Of a stretch of DNA of 64,000 nt, positions 8,956 through 21,664 are shown piece after piece (position 1 is the first letter of the stretch; each line of letters opens with the position of its first letter). The stretch is from Petrolisthes cinctipes. Lineage: Eukaryota > Arthropoda > Malacostraca > Decapoda > Porcellanidae. Under the pieces are notes generated by a model, which saw nothing but the letters and a program-made list of their open reading frames with translations, did no database searches and was not told where the DNA came from. The position numbers were made by a program, and so were the translations under genes. The stretch spans positions 124,001 through 188,000 of the forward strand of contig JAWQEG010000082.1 of the NCBI GenBank assembly GCA_033782935.1, given 5' to 3'.

Positions 8956-10737
8956 GTGCTAGAATATTTTCAAAATATAGGCTAAAAACATGCTGAAAAT
9001 CGATATTTTAGGTGCCAAAAAATCGATATCTCAAATTCTGGCCCTAAACACCCAAAAATTCGATATTTTGGGGTCCCAGAAGCGATCTGTACATGCCTAC
9101 TCCGTGTTAGAGTATTTTCAAAATTCAGGCCCAAAACATGCTGAAAATCGATATTTATGGTGCCCAAAGTCAATATGTGCATGTATCTTCTGTACCCGTT
9201 TATATCTCAAATTCAGGCTCAAAACACCCGAAAATTCAATATTTTGGGGTCCCAGAAGCAATCTGTACATGCCTACACAGTGCTAGAATATTTTCAAAAT
9301 ATTGGCTAAAAACATGCTAAAAATCGACATTTTAGGTGCCAAAAAATCGATATCTCAAATTCAGTCCCAAAACACCCGAAAATTCGATATTTAGAGGTCC
9401 CAGAAGGTATCTGTACATGCCTACTCAGTGTTAGAGTATTTTCAAAATACAGGCCAAAAACATACTGAAAATCGATCTTTTAGGTGCCCAAAAGTCGATA
9501 TGTGCATGCATCTTCTGTACCCGTTTATATCTCAAATTCTGGCCCTAAACACCCGAAAATTCGATATTTTGGGGTCCCAGAAGCAATCTGTACAGTGCTA
9601 GAATATTTTCAAAATATAGGCTAAAAACATGCTAAAAATCGATCTTTTAGGTGCCAAGAAGTCGATATCTCAAATTCAGTCCCAAAACACCCGAAAATTC
9701 GATATTTAGGGGTCCCAGAAGCGATCTGTACATGCCTAATCCGTGTTAGAGTATTTTCAAAATACATGCTCAAAACATACTGAAAATCGATCTTTTAGGT
9801 GCACAAAAGTCGATATGTGCATGCATCTTCAGTACCCGTTTATATCTCAAATTCAGGCTCAAAACACCCGAAAATTCGATATTTTGTGGTCCCAGAAGCG
9901 ATCTGTACATGCCTACTCCGTGTTAGAGTATTTTCAAAATTCAGGCCCAAAACATGCTGAAAATCGATATTTTTGGTGCCCAAAGTCAATATGTGCATGT
10001 ATCTTCTGTACCCGTTTTTATCTCAAATTCAGGCTCAAAACACCCGAAAATTCAATATTTTGGGGTCCCAGAAGCAATCTGTACATGCCTACTCAGTGCT
10101 AGAATATTTTCAAAATATAGGCTAAAAACATGCTAAAAATCGATCTTTTAGGTGCCAAAAAGTCGATATCTCAAATTCAGTCCCAAAACACCCGAAAATT
10201 CGATATTTAGGGGTCCCAGAAGCGATCTGTACATGCCTACTCCGTGTTAGAGTATTTTCAAAATACATGCTCAAAACATACTGAAAATCGATCTTTTAGG
10301 TGCACAAAAGTCGATATGTGCATGCATCTTCAGTACCCGTTTATATCTCAAATTCAGGCTCAAAACACCCTGAAAATTCAATATTTTGGTGTCCCAGAAG
10401 CAATCTGTACATGCCTACTCAGTGTTAGAGTATTTTCAAAATACAGGCCCAAAACATGCTGAAAATCGATATTTTAGATGCCCAAAGTCAATATGTGCAT
10501 GTATCTTCTGTTCCCATTTATATCTCAAATTCAGGCTCAAAACACCCGAAAATTCAATATTTTGGGGTCCCAGAAGCAATCTGTACACAGTGCTAGAATA
10601 TTTTCAAAATATAGGCTAAAAACATGCTAAAAATCGACATTTTAGGCGCCAAAAAATCGATATCTCAAATTCAGTCCCAAAACACCCGAAAATTCGATAT
10701 TTAGAGGTCCCAGAAGGTATCTGTACATGCCTACTCC
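8956..10737 (+). repeat. Segmental block, related to 14225-16004
   Basis: Order: C/A1 mosaic (8956), B1 with 'gatatttatggtgccc' (9104), C1 (9280), A1 with B-like deleted end (9428, 167 bp), C2 (9595), A2/A1 mosaic (9743), B1 (9920), C2 (10096), A2 with one extra base at 'accctgaaaattc' (10244, 178 bp), B2 with an 8-bp deletion (10422, 168 bp) and C1 (10590). The private 'tttatggtgccc' variant, the deleted A1 and the deleted B2 with 'ttcccatttatatc' all recur about 5267-5269 bp downstream. Confidence 0.8.
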
Positions 10738-13700
10738 GTGTTGGAGTATTTTCAAAATACAGGCCAAAAACATACTGAAAATCGATCTTTTAGGTTCCCA
10801 AAAGTCGATATGTGCATGCATCTTCTGTACCCGTTTATATCTCAAATTCTGGCCCTAAAATCCCGATAATTCGTTATTTTGGGGTCCCAGAAGCGATCTC
10901 TACATGCCTACTCAGTGTTAGAGTATTTTCAAAATTCAGGCCCAAAACATGCTGAAAATCGATATTTTTGGTGCCCAAAGTCAATATGTGCATGTATCTT
11001 CTGTACCCGTTTATATCTCAAATTCAGGCTCAAAACACCCGAAAATTCAATATTTTGGGGTCCCAGAAGCAATCTGTACATGCCTACTCAGTGCTAGAAT
11101 ATTTTCAAAATATAGGCTAAAAACATGCTAAAAATCGATCTTTTAGGTGCCAAAAAGTCGATATCTCAAATTCAGTCCCAAAACACCCGAAAATTCGATA
11201 TTTAGGGGTCCCAGAAGCGATCTGTACATGCCTACTCCGTGTTAGAGTATTTTCAATATACATGATCAAAACATACTGAAAATCGATCTTTTAGGTGTAC
11301 AAAAGTCGATATGTGCATGCATCTTCAGTACCCGTTTATATCTCAAATTCAGGCTCAAAACACCCGAAAATTCAATATTTTGGGGTCCCAGAAGCAATCT
11401 GTACATGCCTACTCAGTGTTAGAGTATTTTCAAAATACAGGCCCAAAACATGCTGAAAATCGATATTTTAGATGCCCAAAGTCAATATGTGCATGTATCT
11501 TCTGTACCCGTTTATATCTCAAATTCAGGCTCAAAACACCCGAAAATTCAATATTTTGGGGTCCCAGAAGCAATCTGTACATGCCTACACAGTGCTAGAA
11601 TATTTTCAAAATATAGGCTAAAAACATGCTGAAAATCGATATTTTAGGTGTCAAAAAATCGATATCTCAAATTCTGGCCCTAAGCACCCGAAAATTCGAT
11701 ATTTTGGGGTCCCAGAAGCGATCTGTACATGCCTACTCCTTGTTAGAGTATTTTCAAAATTCAGGGCCAAAACATGCTGAAAATCGATTTATTTGGTGCC
11801 CAAAGTCAATATGTGCATGTATCTTCTGTACCCGTTTATATCTCAAATTCAGGCTCAAAACACCCGAAAATTCAATATTTTGGGGTCCCAGAAGCAATCT
11901 GTACAGTGCTAGAATATTTTCAAAATATAGGCTAAAAACATGCTAAAAATCGATCTTTTAGGTGCCAAAAAGTCGATATCTCAAATTCAGTCCCAAAACA
12001 CCCGAAAATTCGATATTTAGGGGTCCCAGAAGCGATCTGTACATGCCTACTCCGTGTTAGAGTATTTTCAAAATACATGCTCAAAACATACTGAAAATCG
12101 ATCTTTTAGGTGCACAAAAGTCGATATGTGCATGCATCTTCAGTACCCGTTTATATCTCAAATTCAGGCTCAAAACACCCGAAAATTCAATATTTTGGGG
12201 TCCTAGAAGCAATCTGTACATGCCTAATCAGTGTTAGAGTATTTTCAAAATACAGGCCCAAAACATGCTGAAAATCGATATTTTAGATGCCCAAAGTCAA
12301 TATGTGCATGTATCTTCTGTACCCGTTTATATCTCAAATTCAGGCTCAAAACACCCGAAAATTCAATATTTTGGGGTCCCAGAAGCAATCTGTACATGCC
12401 TACACAGTGCTAGAATATTTTCAAAATATAGGCTAAAAACATTCTAAAAATCGACATTTTAGGTGCCAAAAAATCGATATCTCAAATTCAGTCCCAAAAC
12501 ACCCGAAAATTCGATATTTAGAGGTCCCAGAAGGTATCTGTACATGCCTACTCCGTGTTAGAGTATTTTCAAAATACAGGCCAAAAACATACTGAAAATC
12601 GATCTTTTAGTTGCCCAAAAGTCGATATGTGCATGCATCTTCTGTACCCGTTTATATCTCAAATTCTGGCCCTAAACACCCGAAAATTCGATATTTTGGG
12701 GTCCCAGAAGCGATCTGTACATGCCTACTCCGTGTTAGAGTATTTTCAAAATTCAGGCCCAAAACATGCTGAAAATCGATATTTTTGGTGCCCAAAGTCA
12801 ATATGTGCATGTATCTTCTGTACCCGTTTATATCTCAAATTAAGGCTCAAAACACCCGAAAATTCAATATTTTGGGGTCCCAGAAGCAATCTGTACAGTG
12901 CTAGAATATTTTCAAAATATAGGCTAAAAACATGCTAAAAATCGATCTTTTAGGTGCCAAAAAGTCGATATCTCAAATTCAGTCCCAAAACACCCGAAAA
13001 TTCGATATTTTGGGGTCCCAGAAGCGATCTGTACATGCCTACTCCGTGTTAGAGTATTTTCAAAATACATGCTCAAAACATACTGAAAATCGATCTTTTA
13101 GGTGCACTAAAGTCGATATGTGCATGCATCTTCAGTACCCGTTTATATCTCAAATTCAGGCTCAAAACACCCGAAAATTCAATATTTTGGGGTCCCAGAA
13201 GCGATCTGTACATGCCTACTCAGTGTTAGAGTATTTTCAAAATACAGGCCAAAAACATGCTGAAAATCGATATTTTAGATGCCCAAAGTCAATATGTGCA
13301 TGTATCTTCTGTTCCCGTTTATATCTCAAATTCAGGCTCAAAACACCCGAAAATTCAATATTTTGGGGTCCCAGAAGCAATCTGTACATGCCTACACAGT
13401 GCTAGAATATTTTCAAAATATAGGCTAAAAACATGCTAACAATCGACATTTTAGGCGCCTAAAAATCGATATCTCAAATTCAGTCCCAAAACACCCGAAA
13501 ATTCGATATTTAGAGGTCCCAGAAGGTATCTGTACATGCCTACTCCGTGTTAGAGTAGTTTCAAAATACAGGCCAAAAACATACTGAAAATCGATCTTTT
13601 AGGTGCCCAAAAGTCGATATGTGCATGCATCTTCTGTACCCGTTTATATCTCAAATTCTGGCCCTAAACACCCGAAAATTCGATATTTTGGGGTCCCAGA

Positions 13701-14224
13701 AGCGATCTGTACATGCCTATTCAGTGTTAGAGTATTTTCAAAATTCAGGCCCAAAACAAGCTGAAAATCGATATTTTTGGTGCCCAAAGTCAATATGTGC
13801 ATGTATCTTCTGTACCCGTTTATATCTCAAATTCAGGCTCAAAACACCCGAAAATTCAATATTTTGGGGTCCCAGAAGCAATCTGTACATGCCTACTCAG
13901 TGCTAGAATATTTTCAAAATATAGGCTAAAAACATGCTAAAAATCGATCTTTTAGGTGCCAAAAAGTCGATATCTCAAATTCAGTCCCAAAACACCCGAA
14001 AATTCGATATTTAGGGGTCCCAGAAGCGATCTGTACATGCCTACTCCGTGTTAGAGTATTTTCAAAATACATGCTCAAAACATACTGAAAATCGATCTTT
14101 TAGGTGCACAAAAGTCGATATGTGCATGCATCTTCAGTACCCGTTTATATCTCAAATTCAGGCTCAAAACACCCGAAAATTCAATATTTTGGGGTCCCAG
14201 AAGCAATCTGTACATGCCTACTCA
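10738..14224 (+). repeat. HOR block of trimers with two mosaic C junctions
   Basis: Units start at 10738 (A1-B1-C2), 11239 (A2-B2-C/A1 mosaic at 11592), 11740 (deleted B1-C2, 314 bp), 12054 (A2-B2-C1), 12555 (A1-deleted B1-C2, 491), 13046 (A2-B2-C1), 13547 (A1-B1-C2) and 14048 (A2). The A1 at 10738 reads 'gtgttggag' and its end is unusually mutated ('tcccgataattcgttat'). The C2 at 12898 has 'gatattttggggtccc' instead of 'gatatttagggg', removing its usual TAG. Confidence 0.82.
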
Positions 14225-16004
14225 GTGCTAGAATATTTTCAAAATATAGGCAAAAAACATGCTGAAAATCGATATTTTAGGTGCCAAAAAATCGATATCT
14301 CAAATTCTGGCCCTAAACACCCGAAAATTCCATATTTTGGGGTCCCAGAAGCGATCTGTACATGCCTACTCGGTGTTAGAGTATTTTCAAAATTCAGGCC
14401 CAAAACATGCTGAAAATCGATATTTATGGTGCCCAAAGTCAATATGTGCATGTATCTTCTGTACCCGTTTATATCTCAAATTCAGGCTCAAAACACCCGC
14501 AAATTCAATATTTTGGGGTCCCAGAAGCAATCTGTACATGCCTACACAGTGCTAGAATATTTTCAAAATATAGGCTAAAAACATGCTAAAAATCGACATT
14601 TTAGGTGCCAAAAAATCGATATCTCAAATTCAGTCCCAAAACACCCGAAAATTCGATATTTAGAGGTCCCAGAAGGTATCTGTACATGCCTACTCCGTGT
14701 TAGAGTATTTTCAAAATACAGGCCAAAAACATACTGAAAATCGATCTTTTAGGTGCCCAAAAGTCGATATGTGCATGTATCTTCTGTACCCGTTTATATC
14801 TCAAATTCTGGCCCTAAACACCCGAAAATTCGATATTTTGGGGTCCCAGAAGCAATCTGTACAGTGCTAGAATATTTTCAAAATATAGGCTAAAAACATG
14901 CTAAAAATCGATCTTTTAGGTGCCAAAAGGTCGATATCTCAAATTCAGTCCCAAAACACCCGAAAATTCGATATTTAGGGGTCCCAGAAGCGATCTGTAC
15001 ATGCCTACTCCGTGTTAGAGTATTTTCAAAATACATGCTCAAAACATACTGAAAATCGATCTTTTAGGTGCACAAAAGTCGATATGTGCATGCATTTTCA
15101 GTACCCGTTTATATCTCAAATTCAGGCTCAAAACTCCCGAAAATTCAATATTTTGGGGTCCCAGAAGCAATCTGTACATGCCTACTCAGTGTTAGAGTAT
15201 TTTCAAAATACAGGCCCAAAACATGCTGAAAATCGATATTTTAGATGCCCAAAGTCAATATGTGCATGTATCTTCTGTACCCGTTTATATCTCAAATTCA
15301 GGCTCAAAACACCCTAAAATTCAATATTTTGGGGTCCCAGAAGCAATCTGTACATGCCTACACAGTGCTAGAATATTTTCAAAATATAGGCTAAAAACAT
15401 GCTGAAAATCGATATTTTAGGTGCCAAAAAATCGATATCTCAAATTCTGGCCCTAAACACCCGAAAATTCGATATTTTGGGGTCCCAGATGCGATCTGTA
15501 CATGCCTACTCCGTGTTAGAGTATTTTCAAAATACAGGCCCAAAACATGCTGAAAATCGATCTTTTAGGTGCACAAAAGTCGATATGTGCATGCATCTTC
15601 AGTACCCGTTTATATCTCAAATTCAGGCTCAAAACACCCGAAAATTCAATATTTGGGGTCCCAGAAGCAATCTGTACATGCCTACTCAGTGTTAGAGTAT
15701 TTTCAAAATACAGGCCCAAAACATGCTGAAAATCGATATTTTAGATGCCCAAAGTCAATATGTGCATGTATCTTCTGTTCCCATTTATATCTCAAATTCA
15801 GGCTCAAAACACCCGAAAATTCAATATTTTGGGGTCCCAGAAGCAATCTGTACACAGTGCTAGAATATTTTCAAAATATAGGCTAAAAACATGCTAAAAA
15901 TCGACATTTTAGGCGCCAAAAAATCGATATCTCAAATTCAGTCCCAAAACACCCGAAAATTCGATATTTAGAGGTCCCAGAAGGTATCTGTACATGCCTA
16001 CTCC
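14225..16004 (+). repeat. Segmental block, related to 8956-10737
   Basis: Order: C/A1 mosaic (14225), B1 with 'gatatttatggtgccc' (14373), C1 (14549), A1 with deleted end (14697), C2 (14864), A2 (15012), B2 (15189), C/A1 mosaic (15365), B2/A2 mosaic (15513, 176 bp), B2 with 8-bp deletion (15689) and C1 (15857). The two ends match the earlier block at offsets 5269 and 5267, but the middle monomers differ, so the copies were reshuffled after duplication. The A2 at 14048 runs directly into the mosaic C without a B. Confidence 0.8.
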
Positions 16005-16682
16005 GTGTTAGAGTATTTTCAAAATACAGGCCAAAAACATACTGAAAATCGATCTTTTAGGTGCCCAAAAGTCGATATGTGCATGCATCTTCTGTACCCG
16101 TTTATATCTCAAATTCTGGCCCTAAACACCCGAAAATTCGATATTTTGGGGTCCCAGAAGCGATCTGTACATGCCTACTCCGTGTTAGAGTATTTTCAAA
16201 ATTCAGGCCCAAAACATGCTGAAAATCGATATTTTTGGTGCCCAAAGTCAATATGTGCATGTATCTTCTGTACCCGTTTATATCTCAAATTCAGGCTCAA
16301 AACACCCGAAAATTCAATATTTTGGGGTCCCAGAAGCAATCTGTACATGCCTACTCAGTGCTAGAATATTTTCAAAATATAGGCTAAAAACATGCTAAAA
16401 ATCGACATTTTAGGTGCCAAAAAATCGATATCTCAAATTCAGTCCCAAAACACCCGAAAATTCGATATTTAGAGGTCCCAGAAGGTATCTGTACATGCCT
16501 ACTCCGTGTTAGAGTATTTTCAAAATACAGGCCAAAAACATACTGAAAATCGATCTTTTAGGTGCCCAAAAGTCGATATGTGCATGCATCTTCTGTACCC
16601 GTTTATATCTCAAATTCTGGCCCTAAACACCCGAAAATTCGATATTTTGGGGTCCCAGAAGCGATCTGTACATGCCTACTCA
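16005..16682 (+). repeat. A1-B1-C1 trimer plus the following A1
   Basis: A1 (16005), B1 (16182), C1 (16358) and A1 (16506). Two A1-type units in succession interrupt the A1/A2 alternation. B1 followed by C1 is less common than B1 followed by C2, which places an exchange near 16358. Confidence 0.8.
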
Positions 16683-18398
16683 GTGTTAGAGTATTTTCAA
16701 AATTCAGGCCCAAAACATGCTGAAAATCGATATTTTTGGTGCCCAAAGTCAATATGTGCATGTATCTTCTGTACCCGTTTATATCTCAAATTCAGGCTCA
16801 AAACACCCGAAAATTCAATATTTTGGGGTCCCAGAAGCAATCTGTACATGCCTACACAGTGCTAGAATATTTTCAAAATATTGGCTAAAAACATGCTAAA
16901 AATCGATCTTTTAGGTGCCAAAAAGTCGAGATCTCAAATTCAGTCCCAAAACACCCGAAAATTCGATATTTAGGGGTCCCAGAAGCGATATGTACATGCC
17001 TACTCCGTGTTAGAGTATTTTCAAAATACATGCTCAAAACATACTGAAAATCGATCTTTTAGGTGCACAAAAGTCGATATGTGCATGCATCTTCAGTACC
17101 CGTTTATATCTCAAATTTAGGCTCAAAACACCCGAAAATTCAATATTTTGGGGTCCCAGAAGCAATCTGTACATGCCTACTCAGTGTTAGAGTATTTTCA
17201 AAATACAGGCCAAAAACATGCTGAAAATCGATATTTTAGATGCCCAAAGTCAATATGTGCATGTATCTTCTGTACCAGTTTATATCTCAAATTCAGGCTC
17301 AAAACACCCGAAAATTCAATATTTTGGGGTCCCAGAAGCAATCTGTACATGCCTACACAGTGCTAGAATATTTTCAAAATATAGGCTAAAAACATGCTAA
17401 AAATCGACATTTTAGGTGCCAAAAAATCGATATCTCAAATTCAGTCCCAAAACACCCGAAAATTCGATATTTAGGGGTCCCAGAAGGTATCCGTACATGC
17501 CTACTCCGTGTTAGAGTATTTTCAAAATTCAAGCTAAAAACATACTGAAAATCGATCTTTTAGGTGCCCAAAAGTCGATATGTGCATGCATCTTCTGTAC
17601 CCGTTTATATCTCAAATTCTGGCCCTAAACACCCGAAAATTCGATATTTTGGGGTCCCAGAAGCGATCTGTACATGCCTACTCCGTGTTAGAGTATTTTC
17701 AAAATTCAGGCCCAAAACATGCTGAAAATCGATATTTTTGGTGCCCAAAGTCAATATGTGCATGTATCTTCTGTACCCGTTTATATCTCAAATTCAGGCT
17801 CAAAACACCCGAAAATTCAATATTTTAGGGTCCCAGAAGCAATCTCTACATGCCTACTCAGTGCTAGAATATTTTCAAAATATAGGCTAAAAACATGCTA
17901 AAAATCGATCTTTTAGGTGCCAAAAAGTCGATATCTCAAATTCAGTCCCAAAACACCCGAAAATTCGATATTTAGGGGTCCCAGAAGCGATCTGTACATG
18001 CCTACTCCGTATTAGAGTATTTTCAAAATACATGCTCAAAACATACTGAAAATCGATCTTTTAGGTGCACAAAAGTCGATATGTGCATGCATCTTCAGTA
18101 CCCGTTTATATCTCAAATTCAGGCTCAAAACACCCGAAAATTCAATATTTTGGGGTCCCAGAAGCGATCTGTACATGCCTACTCCGTGTTAGAGTATTTT
18201 CAAAATTCAGGCCCAAAACATGCTGAAAATCGATATTTTTGGTGCCCAAAGTCAATATGTGCATGTATCTTCTGTACCCGTTTATATCTCAAATTCAGGC
18301 TCAAAACACCCGAAAATTCAATATTTTGGGGTCCCAGAAGCAATCTGTACAGTGCTAGAATATTTTCAAAATATAGGCTAAAAACATGCTAAAAATCG
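16634..18398 (+). repeat. Duplicated segment, copy 1 (pair with 21616-23380)
   Basis: This segment matches one 4982 bp downstream. Private variants seen in both copies are 'gaagcgatatgtacatg' (16983), 'cttctgtaccagtttat' (17268), 'ggtatccgtacatgcc' (17486), 'attcaagctaaaaac' (17526), 'tattttagggtcccag' (17821), 'gcaatctctacatgcc' (17839) and 'ctccgtattagag' (18004). Monomer starts: B1 16683, C2 16859, A2 17007, B2 17184, C1 17360, A1 17508, B1 17685, C2 17861, A2 18009, deleted B1 18186, C 18352. Breakpoints are accurate only to a few tens of bases. Confidence 0.82.
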
Positions 18399-20493
18399 AC
18401 ATTTTAGGGGCCAAAAAATCGATATCTCAAATTCAATCCCAAAACACCCGAAAATTCGATATTTAGAGGTCCCAGAAGGTATCTGTACATGCCTACTCCG
18501 TGTTAGAGTATTTTCAAAATACAGGCCAAAAACATACTGAAAATCGATCTTTTAGGTGCCCAAAAGTCGATATGTGCATGCATCTTCTGTACCCGTTTAT
18601 ATCTCAAATTCAGGCTCAAAACACCCGAAAATTCAATATTTTGGGGTCCCAGAAGCAATCTGTACATGCCTACTCAGTGTTAGAGTATTTTCAAAATACA
18701 GGCCCAAAACATGCTGAAAATCGATATTTTAGATGCCCAAAGTCAATATGTGCATGTATCTTCTGTACCCGTTTATATCTCAAATTCAGGCTCAAAACAC
18801 CCGAAAATTCAATATTTTGGGGTCCCAGAAGCAATCTGTACATGCCTACACAGTGCTAGAATATTTTCAAAATATAGGCTAAAAACATGCTAAATATCGA
18901 CATTTTAGGTGCCAAAAAATCGATATCTCAAATTCAATCCCAAAACACCCGAAAATTCGATATTTAGAGGTCCCAGAAGGTATCTGTACATGCCTACTCC
19001 GTGTTAGAGTATTTTCAAAATACAGGCCAAAAACATACTGAAAATCGATCTTTTAGGTGCCCAAAAGTCGATATGTGCATGCATCTTCTGTACCCGTTTA
19101 TATCTCAAATTCTGGCCCTAAACACCCGAAAATTCGATATTTTGGGGTCCCAGAAGCGATCTGTACATGCCTACTCCGTGTTAGAGTATTTTCAAAATTC
19201 ATGCCCAAAACATGCTGAAAATCGATATTTTTGGTGCCCAAAGTCAATATGTGCATGTATCTTCTGTACCCGTTTATATCTCAAATTCAGCCTCAAAACA
19301 CCCGAAAATTCAATATTTTGGGGTCCCAGAAGCAATCTGTACATGCCTACACAGTGCTAGAATATTTTCAAAATATAGGCTAAAAACATGCTAAAAATCG
19401 ATCTTTTAGGTGCCAGAAAGTCGATATCTCAAATTCAGTCCCAAAACACCCGAAAATTCGATATTTTGGGGTCCCAGAAGCGATCTGTACATGCCTACTC
19501 CGTGTTAGAGTATTTTCAAAATACATGCTCAAAACATACTGAAAATCGATCTTTTAGGTGCACAAAAGTCGATATGTGCATACATCTTCAGTACCCGTTT
19601 ATATCTCAAATTCAGGCTCAAAACACCCGAAAATTCAATATTTTAGGGTCCCAGAAGCAATCTGTACATGCCTACTCAGTGTTAGAGTATTTTCAAAATA
19701 CTATCCCAAAACATGCTGAAAATCGATATTTTAGATGCCCAAAGTCAATATGTGCATGTATCTTCTGTACCCGTTTATATCTCAAATTCAGGCTCAAAAC
19801 ACCCGAAAATTCAATTTTTTGGGGTCCCAGAAGCAATCTGTACATGCCTACACAGTGCTAGAATATTTTCAAAATATAGGCTAAAAACATGCTAAAAATC
19901 GACATTTTAGGTGCCAAAAAATCGATATCTCAAATTCAGTCCCAAAACACCCGAAAATTCGATATTTAGAGGTCCCAGAAGGTATCTGTACATGCCTACT
20001 CCGTGTTAGAGTATTTTCAAAATACAGGCCAAAAACATACTGAAAATCGATCTTTTAGGTGCCCAAAAGTCGATATGTGCATGCATCTTCTGTACCCGTT
20101 TATATCTCAAATTCTGGCCCTAAACACCCGAAAATTCGATATTTTGGGGTCCCAGAAGCGATCTGTACATGCCTACTCCGTGTTAGAGTATTTTCAAAAT
20201 TCAGGCCCAAAACATGCTGAAAATCGATATTTTTGGTGCCCAAAGTCAATATGTGCATGTATCTTCTGTACCCGTTTATATCTCAAATTCAGGCTCAAAA
20301 CACCCGAAAATTCAATATTTTGGGGTCCCAGAATCAATCTGTACAGTGCTAGAATATTTTCAAAATATAGGCTAAAAACATGCTAAAAATCGATCTTTTA
20401 GGTGCCAAAAAGTCGATATCTCAAATTCAGTCCCAAAACACCCGAAAATTCGATATTTAGGGGTCCCAGAAGCGATCTGTACATGCCTACTCC
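18352..20493 (+). repeat. HOR block, mostly alternating trimers
   Basis: After C1 (18352, reading 'ttttaggggccaaaaaatcg') units start at 18500 (A1/A2 mosaic-B2-C1), 19001 (A1-B1-C2 with 'gatattttgggg'), 19502 (A2-B2-C1) and 20003 (A1-deleted B1-C2, 491 bp). The C2 at 19354 resembles that at 12898 in losing the C-type TAG. The B2 at 19679 reads 'aaaatactatcccaaaac', a private change. Confidence 0.82.
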
Positions 20494-21664
20494 GTGTTAG
20501 AGTATTTTCAAAATTCAGGCCCAAAACATGCTGAAAATCGATATTTTTGGTGCCCAAAGTCAATATGTGCATATATCTTCTGTACCCGTTTATATCTCAA
20601 ATTCAGGCTCAAAACACCCGAAAATTCAATATTTTGGGGTCCCAGAAGCAATCTGTACATGCCTACTCAGTGCTAGAATATTTTCAAAATATAGGCGAAA
20701 AACATGCTAAAAATCGATCTTTTAGGTGCCAAAAAGTCGATATCTCAAATTCAGTCCCAAAACACCCGAAAATTCGATATTTAGGGGTCCCAGTAGCGAT
20801 CTGTACATGCCTACTCCGTGTTAGAGTATTTTCAAAATACATGCTCAAAACGTACTGAAAATCGATCTTTTAGGTGCACAAAAGTCGATATGTGCATGCA
20901 TCTTCAGTACCCGTTTATATCTCAAATTCAGGCTCAAAACACCCGAAAATTCAATATTTTGGGGTCCCAGAAGCAATCTGTACATGCCTACTCAGTGTTA
21001 GAGTATTTTCAAAATACAGGCCCAAAACATGCTGAAAATCGATATTTTTGGTGCCCAAAGTCAATATGTGCATGTATCTTCTGTTCCCGTTTATATCTCA
21101 AATTCAGGCTCAAAACACCCGAAAATTCAATATTTTGGGGTCCCAGAAGCAATCTGTACACAGTGCTAGAATATTTTCAAAATATAGGCTAAAAACATGC
21201 TAAAAATCGACATTTTAGGCACCAAAAAATCGATATCTCAAATTCAGTCCCAAAACACCCGAAAATTCGATATTTAGAGGTCCCAGAAGGTATCTGTACA
21301 TGCCTACTCCGTGTTAGAGTATTTTCAAAATACAGGCCAAAAACATACTGAAAATCGATCTTTTAGGTGCCCAAAAGTCGATATGTGCATGCATCTTCTG
21401 TACCCGTTTATATCTCAAATTCTGGCCCTAAACACCCGAAAATTCGATATTTTGGGGTCCAAGAAGCGATCTGTACATGCCTACTCCGTGTTAGAGTATT
21501 TTCAAAATTCAGGCCCAAAACATGCTGAAAATCGATCTTTTAGGTGCACAAAAGTCGATATGTGCATGCATCTTCAGTACCCGTTTATATCTCAAATTCA
21601 GGCTCAAAACACCCGAAAATTCGATATTTTGGGGTCCCAGAAGCGATCTGTACATGCCTACTCA
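20494..21664 (+). repeat. Irregular block: B1-C2 dimer, deleted trimer and mosaic B1/A2
   Basis: B1 (20494) follows C2 with no A, giving a B1-C2 dimer of 324 bp. The next unit (20818) is A2, a B2/B1 mosaic with an 8-bp deletion (20995, 168 bp) and C1 (21163) reading 'ttttaggcaccaaaaaatcg'. A1 (21311) is followed by a 177-bp mosaic at 21488 that begins as B1, becomes A2 at 'cttttaggtgcaca' and ends as A1. The longest open frame of the window, 21311-21847, is produced by these in-frame monomers. Confidence 0.8.

Noticed and set aside
8982..9182. Minus-strand open frames of 60-76 codons
   Set aside because: They arise from the reverse complement of the same monomers, occur sporadically depending on point variants, and show no independent coding evidence.
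14225..14372. Inverted or reverse-oriented monomer block
   Set aside because: The unusual monomer order here is a C/A1 mosaic in the normal orientation. No reverse-complement monomer was found anywhere in the window.
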